From Ovis canadensis (Eukaryota > Chordata > Mammalia > Artiodactyla > Bovidae): 64,000 bases of DNA. Below, one piece after another: positions 43,843 through 53,831 of the stretch; the first letter of the stretch is position 1, and each line of letters begins with the position of its first letter. A program made the position numbers and the translations under genes. The notes below the pieces were generated by a model, which ran no database searches, was not told where the DNA came from, and saw nothing but the letters and a program-made list of their open reading frames with translations. Location: NCBI RefSeq assembly GCF_042477335.2, contig NC_091251.1:36968501-37032500 (forward strand), written 5' to 3'.

Positions 43843-44389
43843 TATAGTAGGTGACAAAAATCCTGTATAAATAGTGACAGAGGAAACTAAGTCTTAGTAC
43901 AACTACGAGTCAAGAATTGAGTGTGAACCCTGCACTCAAGGAGTTTTTTAAGGGAATTTGATAAGAATGTTAGTCTCCTGGTTAGTGCTATTGGCTAATA
44001 GATGTTTCTAGATGTCCCTGGGTCCCTAAGGAGGAAAAAAACCATAATAACGATCACGTTGAATTTCTCTCAGATTAGTAGGAAAGAAGACCTAGAATTA
44101 GCTTTAATTTGATATAGAAGCAATAAGGTGATGCAAATTTTCTTGCCTAAGTTTGTAGAATAAGATCTATACCTGTTAGGCAGCAAAATATTTGTTACAA
44201 TACTGCACTGATTTTTTTAAGTGAATCAGTTATCAGGAAGGGTCTTTTTCCCCCCCCCTTGATATCTTTCCAGACATTTTTGAAGAACATTCAAGAACAT
44301 ATTTGTTTTCACAAAAATGATATCATATTTTGTACTTTATTTTATAACTTTTCATTTAATTCATCAGACTTAATGGAAAAGAATATGAA
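43843..44389. other. Intergenic, nothing recognised
   Basis: AT-rich; a short C-run lies near 44,250. Confidence 0.35.
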
Positions 44390-44462
44390 AAGGAATGGGT
44401 ACGTATATATCACTGAATCACTTTGCTGTACATTAGTAACTAGCACAATATTGTAAACTACC
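44390..44462 (+). mobile_element. L1 3' end scrap, plus
   Basis: GGGTACGTATATATCACTGA, ATCACTTTGCTGTACATTAG and CAATATTGTAAACTACCC are the artiodactyl L1 3' terminus. Confidence 0.7.
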
Positions 44463-44660
44463 CATGCGTGCGTGCTGTCGTTTCAGTCATGTCCAACTCT
44501 TTGTGACCCTATGGACTATAGCACTCCAGGCTCCTCTGTCTATGGCAAGAATACTAGAGTGGGTTTCCATACCCTTCTTCCAGGGATGGAACCTGTGTCT
44601 CTGATGTCTCCAACAGTGGTAGGCGGGTTCTTTACCACTAACGCCACCTGGCAAACCTGA
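44463..44660 (-). repeat. Bov-tA SINE, minus
   Basis: GTTTCAGTCATGTCCAACTC, AAGAATACTAGAGTGGGTTTC and, at the head, TTTACCACTAACGCCACCTGG. Confidence 0.85.
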
Positions 44661-44699
44661 TTTAAAAAATATAGTTTATCAGACTTACCTAAATTTTAG

Positions 44700-44840
44700 T
44701 TTTATTTATTTATTTAAAAAACTTTTAATTTTGTATTGGGGTACAGCCAATTAATAGCATTGTGATAGTTTTAGGTGAACAGCAAAGGGACTCAGCCATA
44801 CGTATACATGCATCCATTCTTCCCCAAAACCCGCTCTTGG
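44700..44840 (-). mobile_element. L1 3' end fragment, minus
   Basis: TTGTATTGGGGTACAGCCAA, GATAGTTTTAGGTGAACAGC and CAGCCATACGTATACATGC are the reverse L1 3' region. Confidence 0.65.
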
Positions 44841-45698
44841 GAGGGGTCTTGCTCTGGTTACAAGGTACTGATGGGAAGGTGGGGGCACAGAGGGACAGGT
44901 AGAATCCAGGAGACACAGAAGAGCTGGCGCCATGGAGAAGGGAGGCGCTCAAGCCAGAGATGGAGAGAGATGGGGGAGTTAAAAGGGAACTTTGAGAGTT
45001 TTACAGCAGATGGAGATTTTAAAAACTAGTTTTCTGTTATTGTTTGTGTGACAGCTGAGGCCCTGCGCCCAGGGAGGACTCCCACACTCCCAGGGAAAGT
45101 CAAAGCAACCTCCAAATATCTGTTCCATCACATTTCCTCTGCAGGAGAGAGCAAGTGAGCCTAGGTCTGTCTGGAACGTTCTTGGATCCTGTGGGGAAAA
45201 TACCCTGGACGTCTCTATACTCTCTATCCAAGACAACTTCAGTGGTGTCTATAATACTGTTTGCTAAAAGCTGGTGCAATTGGATTTGCTTGGGGAGATT
45301 TGGGAGAATGGTGAGCTCTTTAGTCTGTCTGTCAAGTGCTGCTTTGCAGATCACTCCACATGGTGGCCAAGAACAACAACATTCATTCAATCCTAAATCT
45401 GGAGGTTGAACTCCACTAGGCAATTCTTGCTTGAGGTCCTGTATGTGGTTTCATGCACAAGGAAGTGAAATGGGTAGAGCAGTCTGGGCATCTCCCTCGC
45501 TGTATGGCCTCCCCTCATGTGGTCTCAACAGTCAGACTTCTTTCTGTAGGACACCCAGAGTCAACATCCTAGGAGAACCACTGCCCAGTGGAAGCTTGTG
45601 ACCTTGGCTGAGAGGTCACCTGATGCTACTTGATGGGAGCAGGCACAGAAGCCCACCCTTGTTCTCAGGAAAGGACAGAGACTCTGCATCTTGCTAAG
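44841..45698. other. Intergenic, nothing firmly recognised
   Basis: Contains opposing frames of 84 and 107 codons at 45,100-45,423 with no recognised motif. No repeat named. Confidence 0.4.
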
Positions 45699-46908
45699 TG
45701 AATTTCCAGATATTCAAGCTGGTTTTAGAAAAGGCAGAGGAACCAGAGATCAAATTGCCAACATCCACTGGATCATGGAAAAAGCAAGAGAGTTCCAGAA
45801 AAACATCTACTTCTGCTTTATTGACTAGGTCAAAGCCTTTGACTGTGTGGATCACAATAAACTGTGGAAAATTCTGAAAGAGATGGGAATACCAGACCAC
45901 CTGACCTGCCTCTTGAGAAACCTATATGCAGGTCAGGAAGCAACAGTTAGAACTGGACATGGAACAACAGACTGGTTCCAAATAGGAAAAGGAGTACGTC
46001 AAGGCTGTATATTGTTACCCTGCTTATTTAACTTCTATGCAGAGTACATCATGAGAAACGCTGGACTGGAAGAAGCACAAGCTGGAATCAAGATTGCTGG
46101 GAGAAATATCAATAACCTCAGATATGCAGATGACACCACCCTTATGGCAGAAAGTGAAGAGGAACTAAAAAGCCTCTTGATGAAGGTGAAAGTGGAGAGT
46201 GAAAAAGTTTGCTTAAAGCTCAACATTTAGGAAACTAAGATCATAGCATATGGTCCCATCACATCATGGGAAGTAGTTGGGGAAACAGTGGAAATAGTGT
46301 CCGACTTTATTTTGGGGGGCTCCAAAATCACTGCAGATGGTGACTGCAGCCATGAAATTAAAAGATGGTTACTCCTTGGAAGGAAAGTTATGACCAACCT
46401 AGATGGCATATTCAAAAGCAGAGACATTACTTTGCTGACTAAGGTCCATCTAGTCAAGGCTATGGTTTTTCCAGTGGTCATGTATGGATGTGAGAGTTTG
46501 ACTGTGAAGAAAGCTGAGTGTTGAAGAACTGATGCTTTTGAAATGTGGTGTTGGAGAAGACTCTTGAGAGTCCCTTGGACTGCAAGGAGATCCAACCAGT
46601 CCATTCTGAAGGAGATCAGCTCTGGGATTTCTTTGGAAGGAATGATGCTAAAGCTGGAACTCCAGTACTTTGGCCACTTCATGCAAAGAGTTGACTCATT
46701 GAAAAAGACTCTGATGCTGGGAGGTACTGGGACCAGGAGGAGAAGGGGACGACAGAGAATGAGATGGCTGGATGGCATCACTGACTCAATGGATGTGAGT
46801 CTGAGTGAACTCCGGGAGTTGGTGATGGACAGGGAGGCCTGGCATGCTGCGATTCATGGAGTCACAGAGAGTCGGACATGACTGAGTGACTGAACTGAAC
46901 TGAACTGA
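45699..46908 (+). mobile_element. BovB LINE, RT domain to 3' end, plus
   Basis: The largest BovB copy in the window. The plus-strand frame 45847-46230 is reverse transcriptase: DHNKLWKILKEMGIPDHLTC, YAGQEATVRTGHGTTDWF, KGVRQGCILLPCLFNFYAEY, and the catalytic motif LRYADDTTLMAESEEELK. It continues after a stop with FILGGSKITADGDCSHEIK and YGCESLTVKKAEC, and after another stop with [18 protein letters not shown] to [19 protein letters not shown] stop also interrupts FID-VKAFDCVDH near 45,826. The endonuclease half and 5' end are missing. Ends in ACTGAACTGAACTGAA repeats. Inactive but fairly young-looking. Confidence 0.95.
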
Positions 46909-47869
46909 AGGGAGTGGTAAGATTCCAGAAGAGACTGTGGGATAGAAATATACTGTGGCCATTTTGGGGAGAAATACAATCTGCTACATGGCTTTAAGGT
47001 GAGCGAGGCTTTGGGCAACTGCAGAAGTCTTGCAAGGGTAGCCAACCACATCTGTGAGACATGAATAGGCTCCACAGTTTCCTGAGGAAGTTGAAGCAGC
47101 TGAAGGTCTTTGCACATTTCTCTCCCTCCATGCGTTCTCTCCACTGGTGGCCTCTACACAGCCAAACTTCTGACGTGGCAGCTGAAGGCATCCACAGTGA
47201 GTGTTTGCTTCCTCCACTGTCCCTTTGAGGCCATTGCCTTGTCCCAGACAATGTAGGACATGGGTCAGTTTCTAGCCGTCCTGGAGTAGAGCTCATTAAT
47301 TTGACAGGATGAGTCATGAGAAGAATTACTTATGTTGTTTTACATCCTGGCACTAATATTAGTTTCCAGCAACTATCTGCCTCCTGCAGTCTTCTTCTGA
47401 GACAGACCTGAGACTTAGCAAAGGGAGAACGGTGGGAACTTTAGGTTGAATGCATTCATCTGACAATCTCTTTCCTTCTTTCTCCCCTCCTCCTCCTTCT
47501 CCCCCTGCTCTTCCTCCCTGCTTCCTTCTTCTCCTCTTCCCCCTCCATCTCCATCCTTCCTTCTTTCCCTCTTTTCTTCTTCCCTCCCCTCCGTCTTCAG
47601 GTGCACAGAACTAAGTTGATCATATTCTGTTTACAGCCTCTTTGGTTTTATTCAATTTTATTATTTTTCCTTTTTATGCTTGATCCTTGCTTCTATTTCT
47701 CTCATTCTCATGGGCATCTGTCTTAGAGTATGTAATCCACGTTCTTCCATCCTATTTAGATATTGTATATCCTTGGAAAATATATTATTGTGGGAACATG
47801 CATGTTTTCAGTGTAAATCAACTGGCAGTGATTTTTCTTTTTTCACACAGCACCATGTTTTTGAGTTCT
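46909..47869. other. Intergenic with polypyrimidine tract
   Basis: No gene. A strongly biased C/T tract occupies about 47,462-47,598. Confidence 0.45.
47462..47598. repeat. Polypyrimidine (CTTCC)n-like tract
   Basis: About 135 bp almost entirely C and T on the plus strand, with irregular CTTCCTC units. Low-complexity DNA. Confidence 0.85.
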
Positions 47870-48361
47870 ATACATGTTGCTATTTGTAAAACTAGTGCAT
47901 TATTTGAAGCTGTTTTATGCTATTTTATTTTATGTATCTAAAACATCTCTACTTGTCCATTTCTGTCATGTGGAACATTTAAGTTACCTTTAGCTCTTTT
48001 CTGCCACTTATCATGCCATGATGAACATCCCTGCACGTATCCCATCTGGAAGAACTCTGTTGGAGTCTATGCTCATGGTCTCAGATTATACCCATTCATA
48101 ATTTCACCAAATACTTCCGGATTACTTTCCAATATCACTACACCAGTTTTTCAAGCCTGCTAACATTTTTTCCAGCACTTGATGTTAGATTTTCTAATTG
48201 GTGATAATCTGGTGGTTATAAACCACTTATCTCTTGGTTATGTTAATTTCCATTTATTAGATTACCAATACAGTTAAGCATTGACTTCCTCTTCTGAAAT
48301 CGACTTTTCATAACTTTTGACTATCTTTTCTCCTCTGGAGTGTTTGTGTCTTTTTATTGTC
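47870..48361 (-). mobile_element. Old L1 fragment, minus, cut by BovB
   Basis: Reverse L1 ORF2/3'UTR phrases: CATGTGGAACATTTAAGTTA, GCCATGATGAACATCCCTGC, TTTCTAATTGGTGATAATC, TTAAGCATTGACTTCCTCTTC. Highly diverged. A BovB 3' end is inserted at its right side. Confidence 0.6.
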
Positions 48362-48657
48362 AATATAAAGGAAATCAGTCCTGAATATACATTGGAAGGA
48401 CTGATGCTGAAACTGAAACTCCAATACTTTGGCCACCAGATGCAAAGAACTGACTCATTGGAAAAGACTCTGATGCTGGGAAAGATTGAGGGCAGGAGGA
48501 GAAGGGGAAGACTGAGGATGAGATGATTGGATGGCATCACCGACTTGATGGACATGAGTTTGAGCAAGCTCTGGGAGTTGTTGATGGACAGGGAAGCCTG
48601 GCGTGCTGCAGTCCATGGGGTGCAAAGAGTTGGACATGACTGAGCGACTGAACTGAA
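48362..48657 (+). mobile_element. BovB 3' end, plus
   Basis: Encodes LEGLMLKLKLQYFGHQMQR and [19 protein letters not shown], then the 3'UTR to GACTGAGCGACTGAACTGAAC. Confidence 0.92.
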
Positions 48658-48696
48658 CCACTGAAAGAAGGAATTCCTTATGTCTAGGTGTTAATC

Positions 48697-48821
48697 ACTG
48701 GAGAAGGAAATGGCAACCCACTCCAGTACTCTTGCCTGGAGAATCCCATGGAGGGAGGAGCCTGGTAGGCTACAGTCCATGGGGTCGCAAAGAGTCGGAC
48801 ACGACTGAGCGACTTCACTTC
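48697..48821 (+). repeat. Bov-A SINE with 11-bp TSD, plus
   Basis: Complete monomer flanked by exact AGGTGTTAATC at 48686-48696 and 48822-48832. Confidence 0.95.
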
Positions 48822-48832
48822 AGGTGTTAATC

Positions 48833-49640
48833 TTTGGTTGGTTTTAGGCATTACAAATGTTTTCTCCATTTGGCTGTCAGCACTATAAAACATTTAAACC
48901 CGGTCTCGACTCTATTGCAAAAGAGTAGTACTCTGAAATAAGAGATAAGCCTAGTTGCATTTGTTGAGGATAAGTTTTGTAACAAGAGTTGATTCCTCGC
49001 CTGTAAACTTAGTATCACATCTGTATTTTAGCAATTTGGAAATCTTGGCAGGAAACACTGAACAAGTTACAATACATAGAGTTCTTTTTTTTATACAACA
49101 GAAATGTTTTTGCAAGATGTGCAAATCAAAATTTGTTAATTGAAAATTTCACCAACAATTAATTATGCACTTTTATCTTTGTGACATTTTTTCAGCACAT
49201 ACCAAAAACAGGACAGTTTGAATTGTGAAAGGACAGCCAGAGTGAAAATTTGGGGGAAGTAAATAAAAACCTCCTGTATGTTCATTTTCATGGTCTGGAA
49301 TTATGCTTTTATTTTTATTGAATAGAAAGAGACACATTCTTTGAAGACTTTTCCAGGACTGTCTCCTAGACAAATTTTACCCCCCGAATAGCTTTCTACC
49401 TGACAATTAGAAAGACATATACAGATACATACAAAGGAGACTGTGTAGCTGTCTTTCCAAAAGAGAAATCATTTCAGAGCAAAAAAGAGCGAAATTAAGT
49501 CCATTTTCCCATTCGTATATCAAACACTGTAAGATTTTGGCAACAAAAATAATTCTATTGTCTCAATACTTGAGCCACTATCTTTTACTTAACACCGTTA
49601 TCTGCAAAGTTTCCATGTAGGTGTCCAATGTATACTATAA
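48833..49640. other. AT-rich intergenic DNA
   Basis: No gene or named repeat. Confidence 0.35.
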
Positions 49641-49804
49641 ATCAGTGGTTCTCAAATTTTGCTGCATATTAGAGTTACTGGGAAACTTTTATTATATTCA
49701 ACACTCAGGTCTAACCCAACACTAAATGAAGCAGAGTGCCTCAAGGTGGCATTTAAAAATGCCTCAGAGAGTCCTAAGTTCAGCCGAGTTTGGAAATCAT
49801 TGCC
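49641..49804 (+). mobile_element. MER5-type hAT element, plus
   Basis: Begins AATCAGTGGTTCTCAAATTTTG followed by CTGCATATTAGAGTTACTGGG, closes with TTTGGAAATCATTG, the MER5A plan with a degenerate inverted end. Ancient non-autonomous DNA transposon. Confidence 0.7.
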
Positions 49805-50804
49805 ATGCTGTCTGAGAGCCAAGGGCTTTATCAAGACTCATGTTAATGTCCAGGAATTGTTTCTGCCCTGTTCTGGACACCACGTGGGAATGAAATTTGC
49901 TGAAACTGGAATTCAAGGCTTAAGGATTGAGATGGTGAGATTTTTATTATTCTTGCCATATCGTGTCTGTGCCTGAAACTTTCTGCAACTTATTTCTTCA
50001 TTAACGAAATGGAGATAACAACTATTTCACAGGTTTGTAGTAAGGACTGATGAAAATTTGGAGAATAACTAGACTCAGGACTTTAAGTGTTTTGAAAAGT
50101 CACTGCTTGTTTAATGAGGACACAAACAGGACCTGCCATACACAACTGTCCCTCTGAAAATAACTTCTCTTCCTAAAGGCAGCCAAGCACACTCCCCTCC
50201 TACAGGCTCCTCCCTTTCTGCTCTTTCCACTTGGACCTGCCCACACTCAGCTGGCTCCCTACCAGTTGTTGTCTGGGAACAGTGAGACACAAAGGACTTT
50301 CTGAGATTCATGATCAGAAGGATATGTTGTCTATGAGAGTTACAGCAAAAAGGAAAGGTGAGAGGGTCTAGCATAAAGCCAAGTAAGATGGACAGAAGGA
50401 GAGGTTGGGAGGGAAGGATTAGTAGACAGTGCTAAAAAGCATATGGAATTGGGTAGGATCAAGGTTAAGACAATTATGGGAGAGAAAGTTGTTTACTAAT
50501 AGGAATAAAACAATCAGATATGGGGTACTTTTAATAGCTTCTGTATGTTCTGCTTTGTATTTAAGCATTCTGATGGATTTAGGAGAAATAGGTGATGAGA
50601 TACCAACTATTAAGAAGCTGTGGAGACCACCACCACCACCAAAACCCAGGAATAATTAGAGTACTGTTCAATGCCAGCCTGAGAGCTGAAATGGTCAGAA
50701 AAGGCTTTCTTGGGGAGCTGTACCTCTAGCTGGACATTGCTGGGTTAGCATGGTTTTATTAACAGAGAGAAGGAAATAAAATATCAAAGGCTAGGGGAGA
50801 AAGT
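49805..50804. other. 5' region of RNASE12, no exon identified
   Basis: RNase A-family genes usually have a non-coding 5' exon; none can be picked out here by sequence alone. One open frame (50426-50659) carries a hydrophobic stretch but no ATG before codon 50. Confidence 0.4.
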
Positions 50805-50940
50805 CCCTGGGTCAGGAAGATCCCTGGAGTACAAAATGGCAACCTATTCCAGTATTCTTGCCTGGAAAATTCCAAGGACAGAGAAGCCTGGTGGGCTACA
50901 GTCCATGGGGCCACAAAGAGTTGAACATGATTGAGCAGGC
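50805..50940 (+). repeat. Bov SINE, plus
   Basis: CCCTGGGTCAGGAAGATCCC, TATTCTTGCCTGGAAAATTCC and GTTGAACATGATTGAGCAGGC. It ends about 80 bp before the RNASE12 splice acceptor. Confidence 0.88.
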
Positions 50941-51020
50941 ATGCACAGGGGAGAAAGTCAGTGGATGGGGCTGGTGGAATCTGATCACTCTCCGATATTT
51001 GCTGTCTTCTCTTCCTCTAT

Positions 51021-51022
51021 AG
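51021..51022 (+). promoter_or_regulatory. Splice acceptor of RNASE12 coding exon
   Basis: A pyrimidine tract TGTCTTCTCTTCCTCTAT followed by AG, 38 bp before the start codon. RNase A-superfamily genes typically have the whole ORF in one exon with the acceptor a short way upstream, as here. Confidence 0.7.
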
Positions 51023-51060
51023 GAATTAGACCAAAACATGTGAAAGATCTCATACCTCTG

Positions 51061-51498
51061 ATGATACTAATGGTGATAATCTTCCTGGTGCTTCTGTTCT
51101 GGGAAAATGAGCTGGATGAGGAAGCAATGGCGGCCACTTTAGAGCAGTTGCATGTGGATTACCCTCAGAGTGACATTCCGATAAGGTACTGCAACCACAT
51201 GGTCATACAAAGAGTCATCAAGGAACCCAACAACACCTGCAAAAAAGAACATTTCTTCATCCATGAGAGGCCTCGAAATATCAACAGTGTTTGCAATTCT
51301 CCCAGGATGGTGACTTGCCAAAACTATGCCCCCAGTCTCTGCTTCTTGAGTGAAATCAAGTTCAAAATGACAGTCTGTAAGCTCACTGAAGGCACCAGAT
51401 ATCCTGCCTGCAACTACCGTGTTTTTGCCACAGAGGGGTTTATTGTTGTCACTTGTGATGACATGGGGCCAGCTAAAATCGAGAGATACACTGAATAA
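51061..51498 (+). CDS. RNASE12: RNASE12, non-canonical RNase A family protein
   Basis: A secreted member of the RNase A superfamily with little known biochemistry, reported in the family literature as male-tract expressed. 145 residues (human about 147). Start at MILMVIIFLVLL: the frame opens further upstream, but a splice acceptor lies between, and the hydrophobic N-terminus makes a signal peptide. All eight family cysteines are present (residues 44, 60, 78, 86, 94, 106, 117, 132). CKKEHFFIHERP at 60-71 matches the CKXXNTF signature and keeps the lysine. A candidate first catalytic histidine is His31. The C-terminus after Cys132 (DDMGPAKIERYTE) has no histidine, so the second catalytic histidine of RNase A is missing. 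No frame damage. Ribonuclease activity is therefore doubtful. Neighbours OR6S1 and RNASE11 confirm the assignment. Confidence 0.95.
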   Translation: MILMVIIFLVLLFWENELDEEAMAATLEQLHVDYPQSDIPIRYCNHMVIQRVIKEPNNTCKKEHFFIHERPRNINSVCNSPRMVTCQNYAPSLCFLSEIKFKMTVCKLTEGTRYPACNYRVFATEGFIVVTCDDMGPAKIERYTE

Positions 51499-51653
51499 TC
51501 TGAGACCAGCATCAGAGTCTGCTGTTCTCTCGTCTCCTGTCTCAGAGGCACTGGTGCTGGTTTTCCTGCATCCTGTGGACATGGGGTCATGCCTAGAGTG
51601 AAATGCATTTATCCTTCCACTATTGCTGAGCTGGAATCTTTTTATTCTGCTTC

Positions 51654-51659
51654 AATAAA
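51654..51659 (+). promoter_or_regulatory. Poly(A) signal of RNASE12
   Basis: AATAAA 155 bp after the stop codon, followed by an A run; the first canonical signal downstream of the ORF. Confidence 0.65.
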
Positions 51660-52034
51660 AAAAAATCGACTGAATTAAACCATAAGCTCTGTATGTGTTT
51701 TAATTCCTTCTCCATTTTCTGTGGGTCATTTGGTGAGAACCCAGAGTGAATCCTATGCAGGCCTGAAATTAGGTAAGGGAAGTAAGGTATTCATTTGACA
51801 CCCAAAATTTGAGGAGCACCAAAATCCCCAGAGTCATATAGACAAATAAAATTTTAAGGATCAATATAAAAATCCCTGATGAGCAAAATATCGGAATTTT
51901 AAATTAAGACCCGTTCTGACAGGGTTGGATTTAGGATGAGGTGGGATACATGAGTTATAACAGTGTAGGGTCAGATCCTGTTAGTTAACATTTTGATATT
52001 TGTTCAGCAGGGTTTATTTTGCATTAAATTTATT
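51660..52034. other. Spacer after RNASE12
   Basis: Unassigned AT-rich sequence. Confidence 0.35.
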
Positions 52035-52182
52035 TGTTTGTTTCTTTGTTTTTATTGGAGTATAGTTGATTTACAATGTTGTGGTCCTTTATTCTGTATA
52101 GAAAAGTGACTCAGTTATACATATATTGTTTTTCCATTAAGGTTTATCCTAGGATATTGAATATTGTTCTCTATACCATAAG
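52035..52182 (-). mobile_element. L1 3' end, minus, interrupted by BovB
   Basis: TTTTATTGGAGTATAGTTGA, TTTACAATGTTGTGG and GACTCAGTTATACATATA. A few L1-like words reappear after the BovB at about 52,513-52,620 (ACCTTGTTGTTATCCATTC), so the BovB was inserted into it. Confidence 0.7.
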
Positions 52183-52512
52183 AGAGTCCCTTGGACTGCA
52201 AGGAGATCAAACCAGTCAATCCTAAAGGAAATCAGTATTGAATATTCATTGGAAGTACTGATGCCGAAGCTGAAGCTCCAACACTTTGGCCACCTGATGC
52301 AAAGAACTGACTCCTTGGAAGAGACCCTGATTCTGGGAAAGATTGAAGGCAGGAGAAGGGGACAACAGAGGATGAAATGGTTGGATGGCATCACTGACTC
52401 AACGGACATGAGTTTGAGCAAGCTCTGGGAGTTGGGAATGGACAGGGAGGCCTGGTGTGTTGCAGTCCATGGGGTTGCAGAGAGCCGGACATGACTGAGC
52501 AACTGAACTGAT
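52183..52512 (+). mobile_element. BovB 3' end, plus
   Basis: AGAGTCCCTTGGACTGCAAG, then coding traces [19 protein letters not shown] and [18 protein letters not shown], to CTGAGCAACTGAACTGATAC. Confidence 0.92.
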
Positions 52513-52661
52513 ACCGTAGGACCTTGTTGTTATCCATTCTAAATGCATATAATAGCTTGCAACTGCTAACCTCAAACTCCCAATCCATCCCTTCCTCGTC
52601 CCCTCCCTCTGGCAACCACAAGTTTGTTCTTTATGTTGTGAGTCTGTTTCTGATTCATGTG

Positions 52662-52880
52662 TGCGTGCTCAATTGCTTCAGTTGTTTTGGGCTCTTTGTG
52701 ACCCTAAGGACTGTAACTCACCAGGCTCCTCTGTCCATGGGATTCTCCAGGTAAGAAAAGGGAGTGGGTTGCCATGCCCTCCTCCAGGGGGACTTCCCAA
52801 CCCAGGGATCGAACCCTTGTCCCTTATATCTCCTGCATTGGCAGACGGGTTCCTTACCACTGTCGCCACCTGTGAAGCCC
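52662..52880 (-). repeat. Bov-tA SINE, minus
   Basis: CCAGGCTCCTCTGTCCATGG, GATTCTCCAGGTAAGAAAAG, CCCAGGGATCGAACCCTTGT, CGCCACCTGTGAAGCCC. Nearly full length. Confidence 0.9.
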
Positions 52881-53531
52881 ATTTCTCTTTCGTAGATAGG
52901 TTCTTTTGTGTCATATGCATTAAATTTATTTTTTAATGTTGCAATAAAATACTGTTTATCTTGATTATTGGGCTATTAACAGTTTGTACCTGCAGAGTGA
53001 GTACTTCATTCATCTCACATTCATCCTAGACTTTATCCTAAGTGTAGAGGGAGTAGGGGTCATCTCTTAAGGTCTTCTTTAAGGATGACGTGTATAACTC
53101 AAGCTGTACCTGCTCTTATTCAACAGCTGCCTCTGCGCCTTGAAAGAAAAGGAAAAGGAGATCAGAAGAAGCCTAACTGGTCAGAAGCCACTTCCCTTAA
53201 AGTCTAGAAAGAAATGGATAAAGATTTCCCAGGGAAGGATCAAGACTCTCAGGGTTCAGTCTATTTCCTCTTGGTGTCCCCAGAAGGAACAGAGATTACT
53301 TTGACTCAGACTAATCATTCTTTCTCCTTTTAGTTCTTACAACTGGACTGTTTGTTTAGTTCCTCCTCATTTGCTATGGACAGAGGGTCTTTAGAATGAG
53401 AGGGCAAAGGAAGAGAAGGAAGGGAAATAGAGACTCCTAATTCTGGGGATGTGATTAAGCTCTGTTTCTCTATATCAGTTTCCTCATCTGTAATGTGAAG
53501 AGATCAAACTAGGTAATCTTTGAGCTTCTTT
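52881..53531. other. Intergenic, nothing recognised
   Basis: No gene or named repeat. Confidence 0.35.
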
Positions 53532-53542
53532 CCAGGTCTGTT

Positions 53543-53820
53543 CGGAGAAGGCAATGGCAACCCACTCCAGTACTCTTGCCTGGAAAATCCCATGGAGGGA
53601 GGAGCCTGGTAGGCTGCAGTCCTTGGGGTCATGAAGAGTCGGACACGACTGAGCGACTTCAGTTTTACTCTTCACTTTCATGCATTGGAGAAGGAAATGG
53701 AAACCCACTCCAATGTTCTTGCCTGGAGCGTCCCAGCGACGGTGGAGCCTGGTGAGCTGCCGTCTATGGGGTCGCATAGAGTCGGACACGACTGAAGCGA
53801 CTTAGCAGCAGCAGCAGCAG
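53543..53820 (+). repeat. Bov-A2 dimeric SINE with TSD, plus
   Basis: Two Bov-A monomers, ending in GCAGCAGCAGCAGCAG. Flanked by CCAGGTCTGTT (53532-53542) and CCAGGTCTATT (53821-53831), an 11-bp target duplication with one change. Confidence 0.93.
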
Positions 53821-53831
53821 CCAGGTCTATT

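Noticed and set aside
45100-45423. 107-codon minus frame next to BovB
   Set aside because: Somewhat protein-like, but no family recognised, no start or splice context, and an opposing frame of 84 codons covers the same DNA.
50941-51060. Longer N-terminus for RNASE12 beginning in the SINE flank
   Set aside because: A splice acceptor at 51021-51022 separates it from the coding exon, and MILMVIIFLVLL from 51061 is the expected signal peptide.
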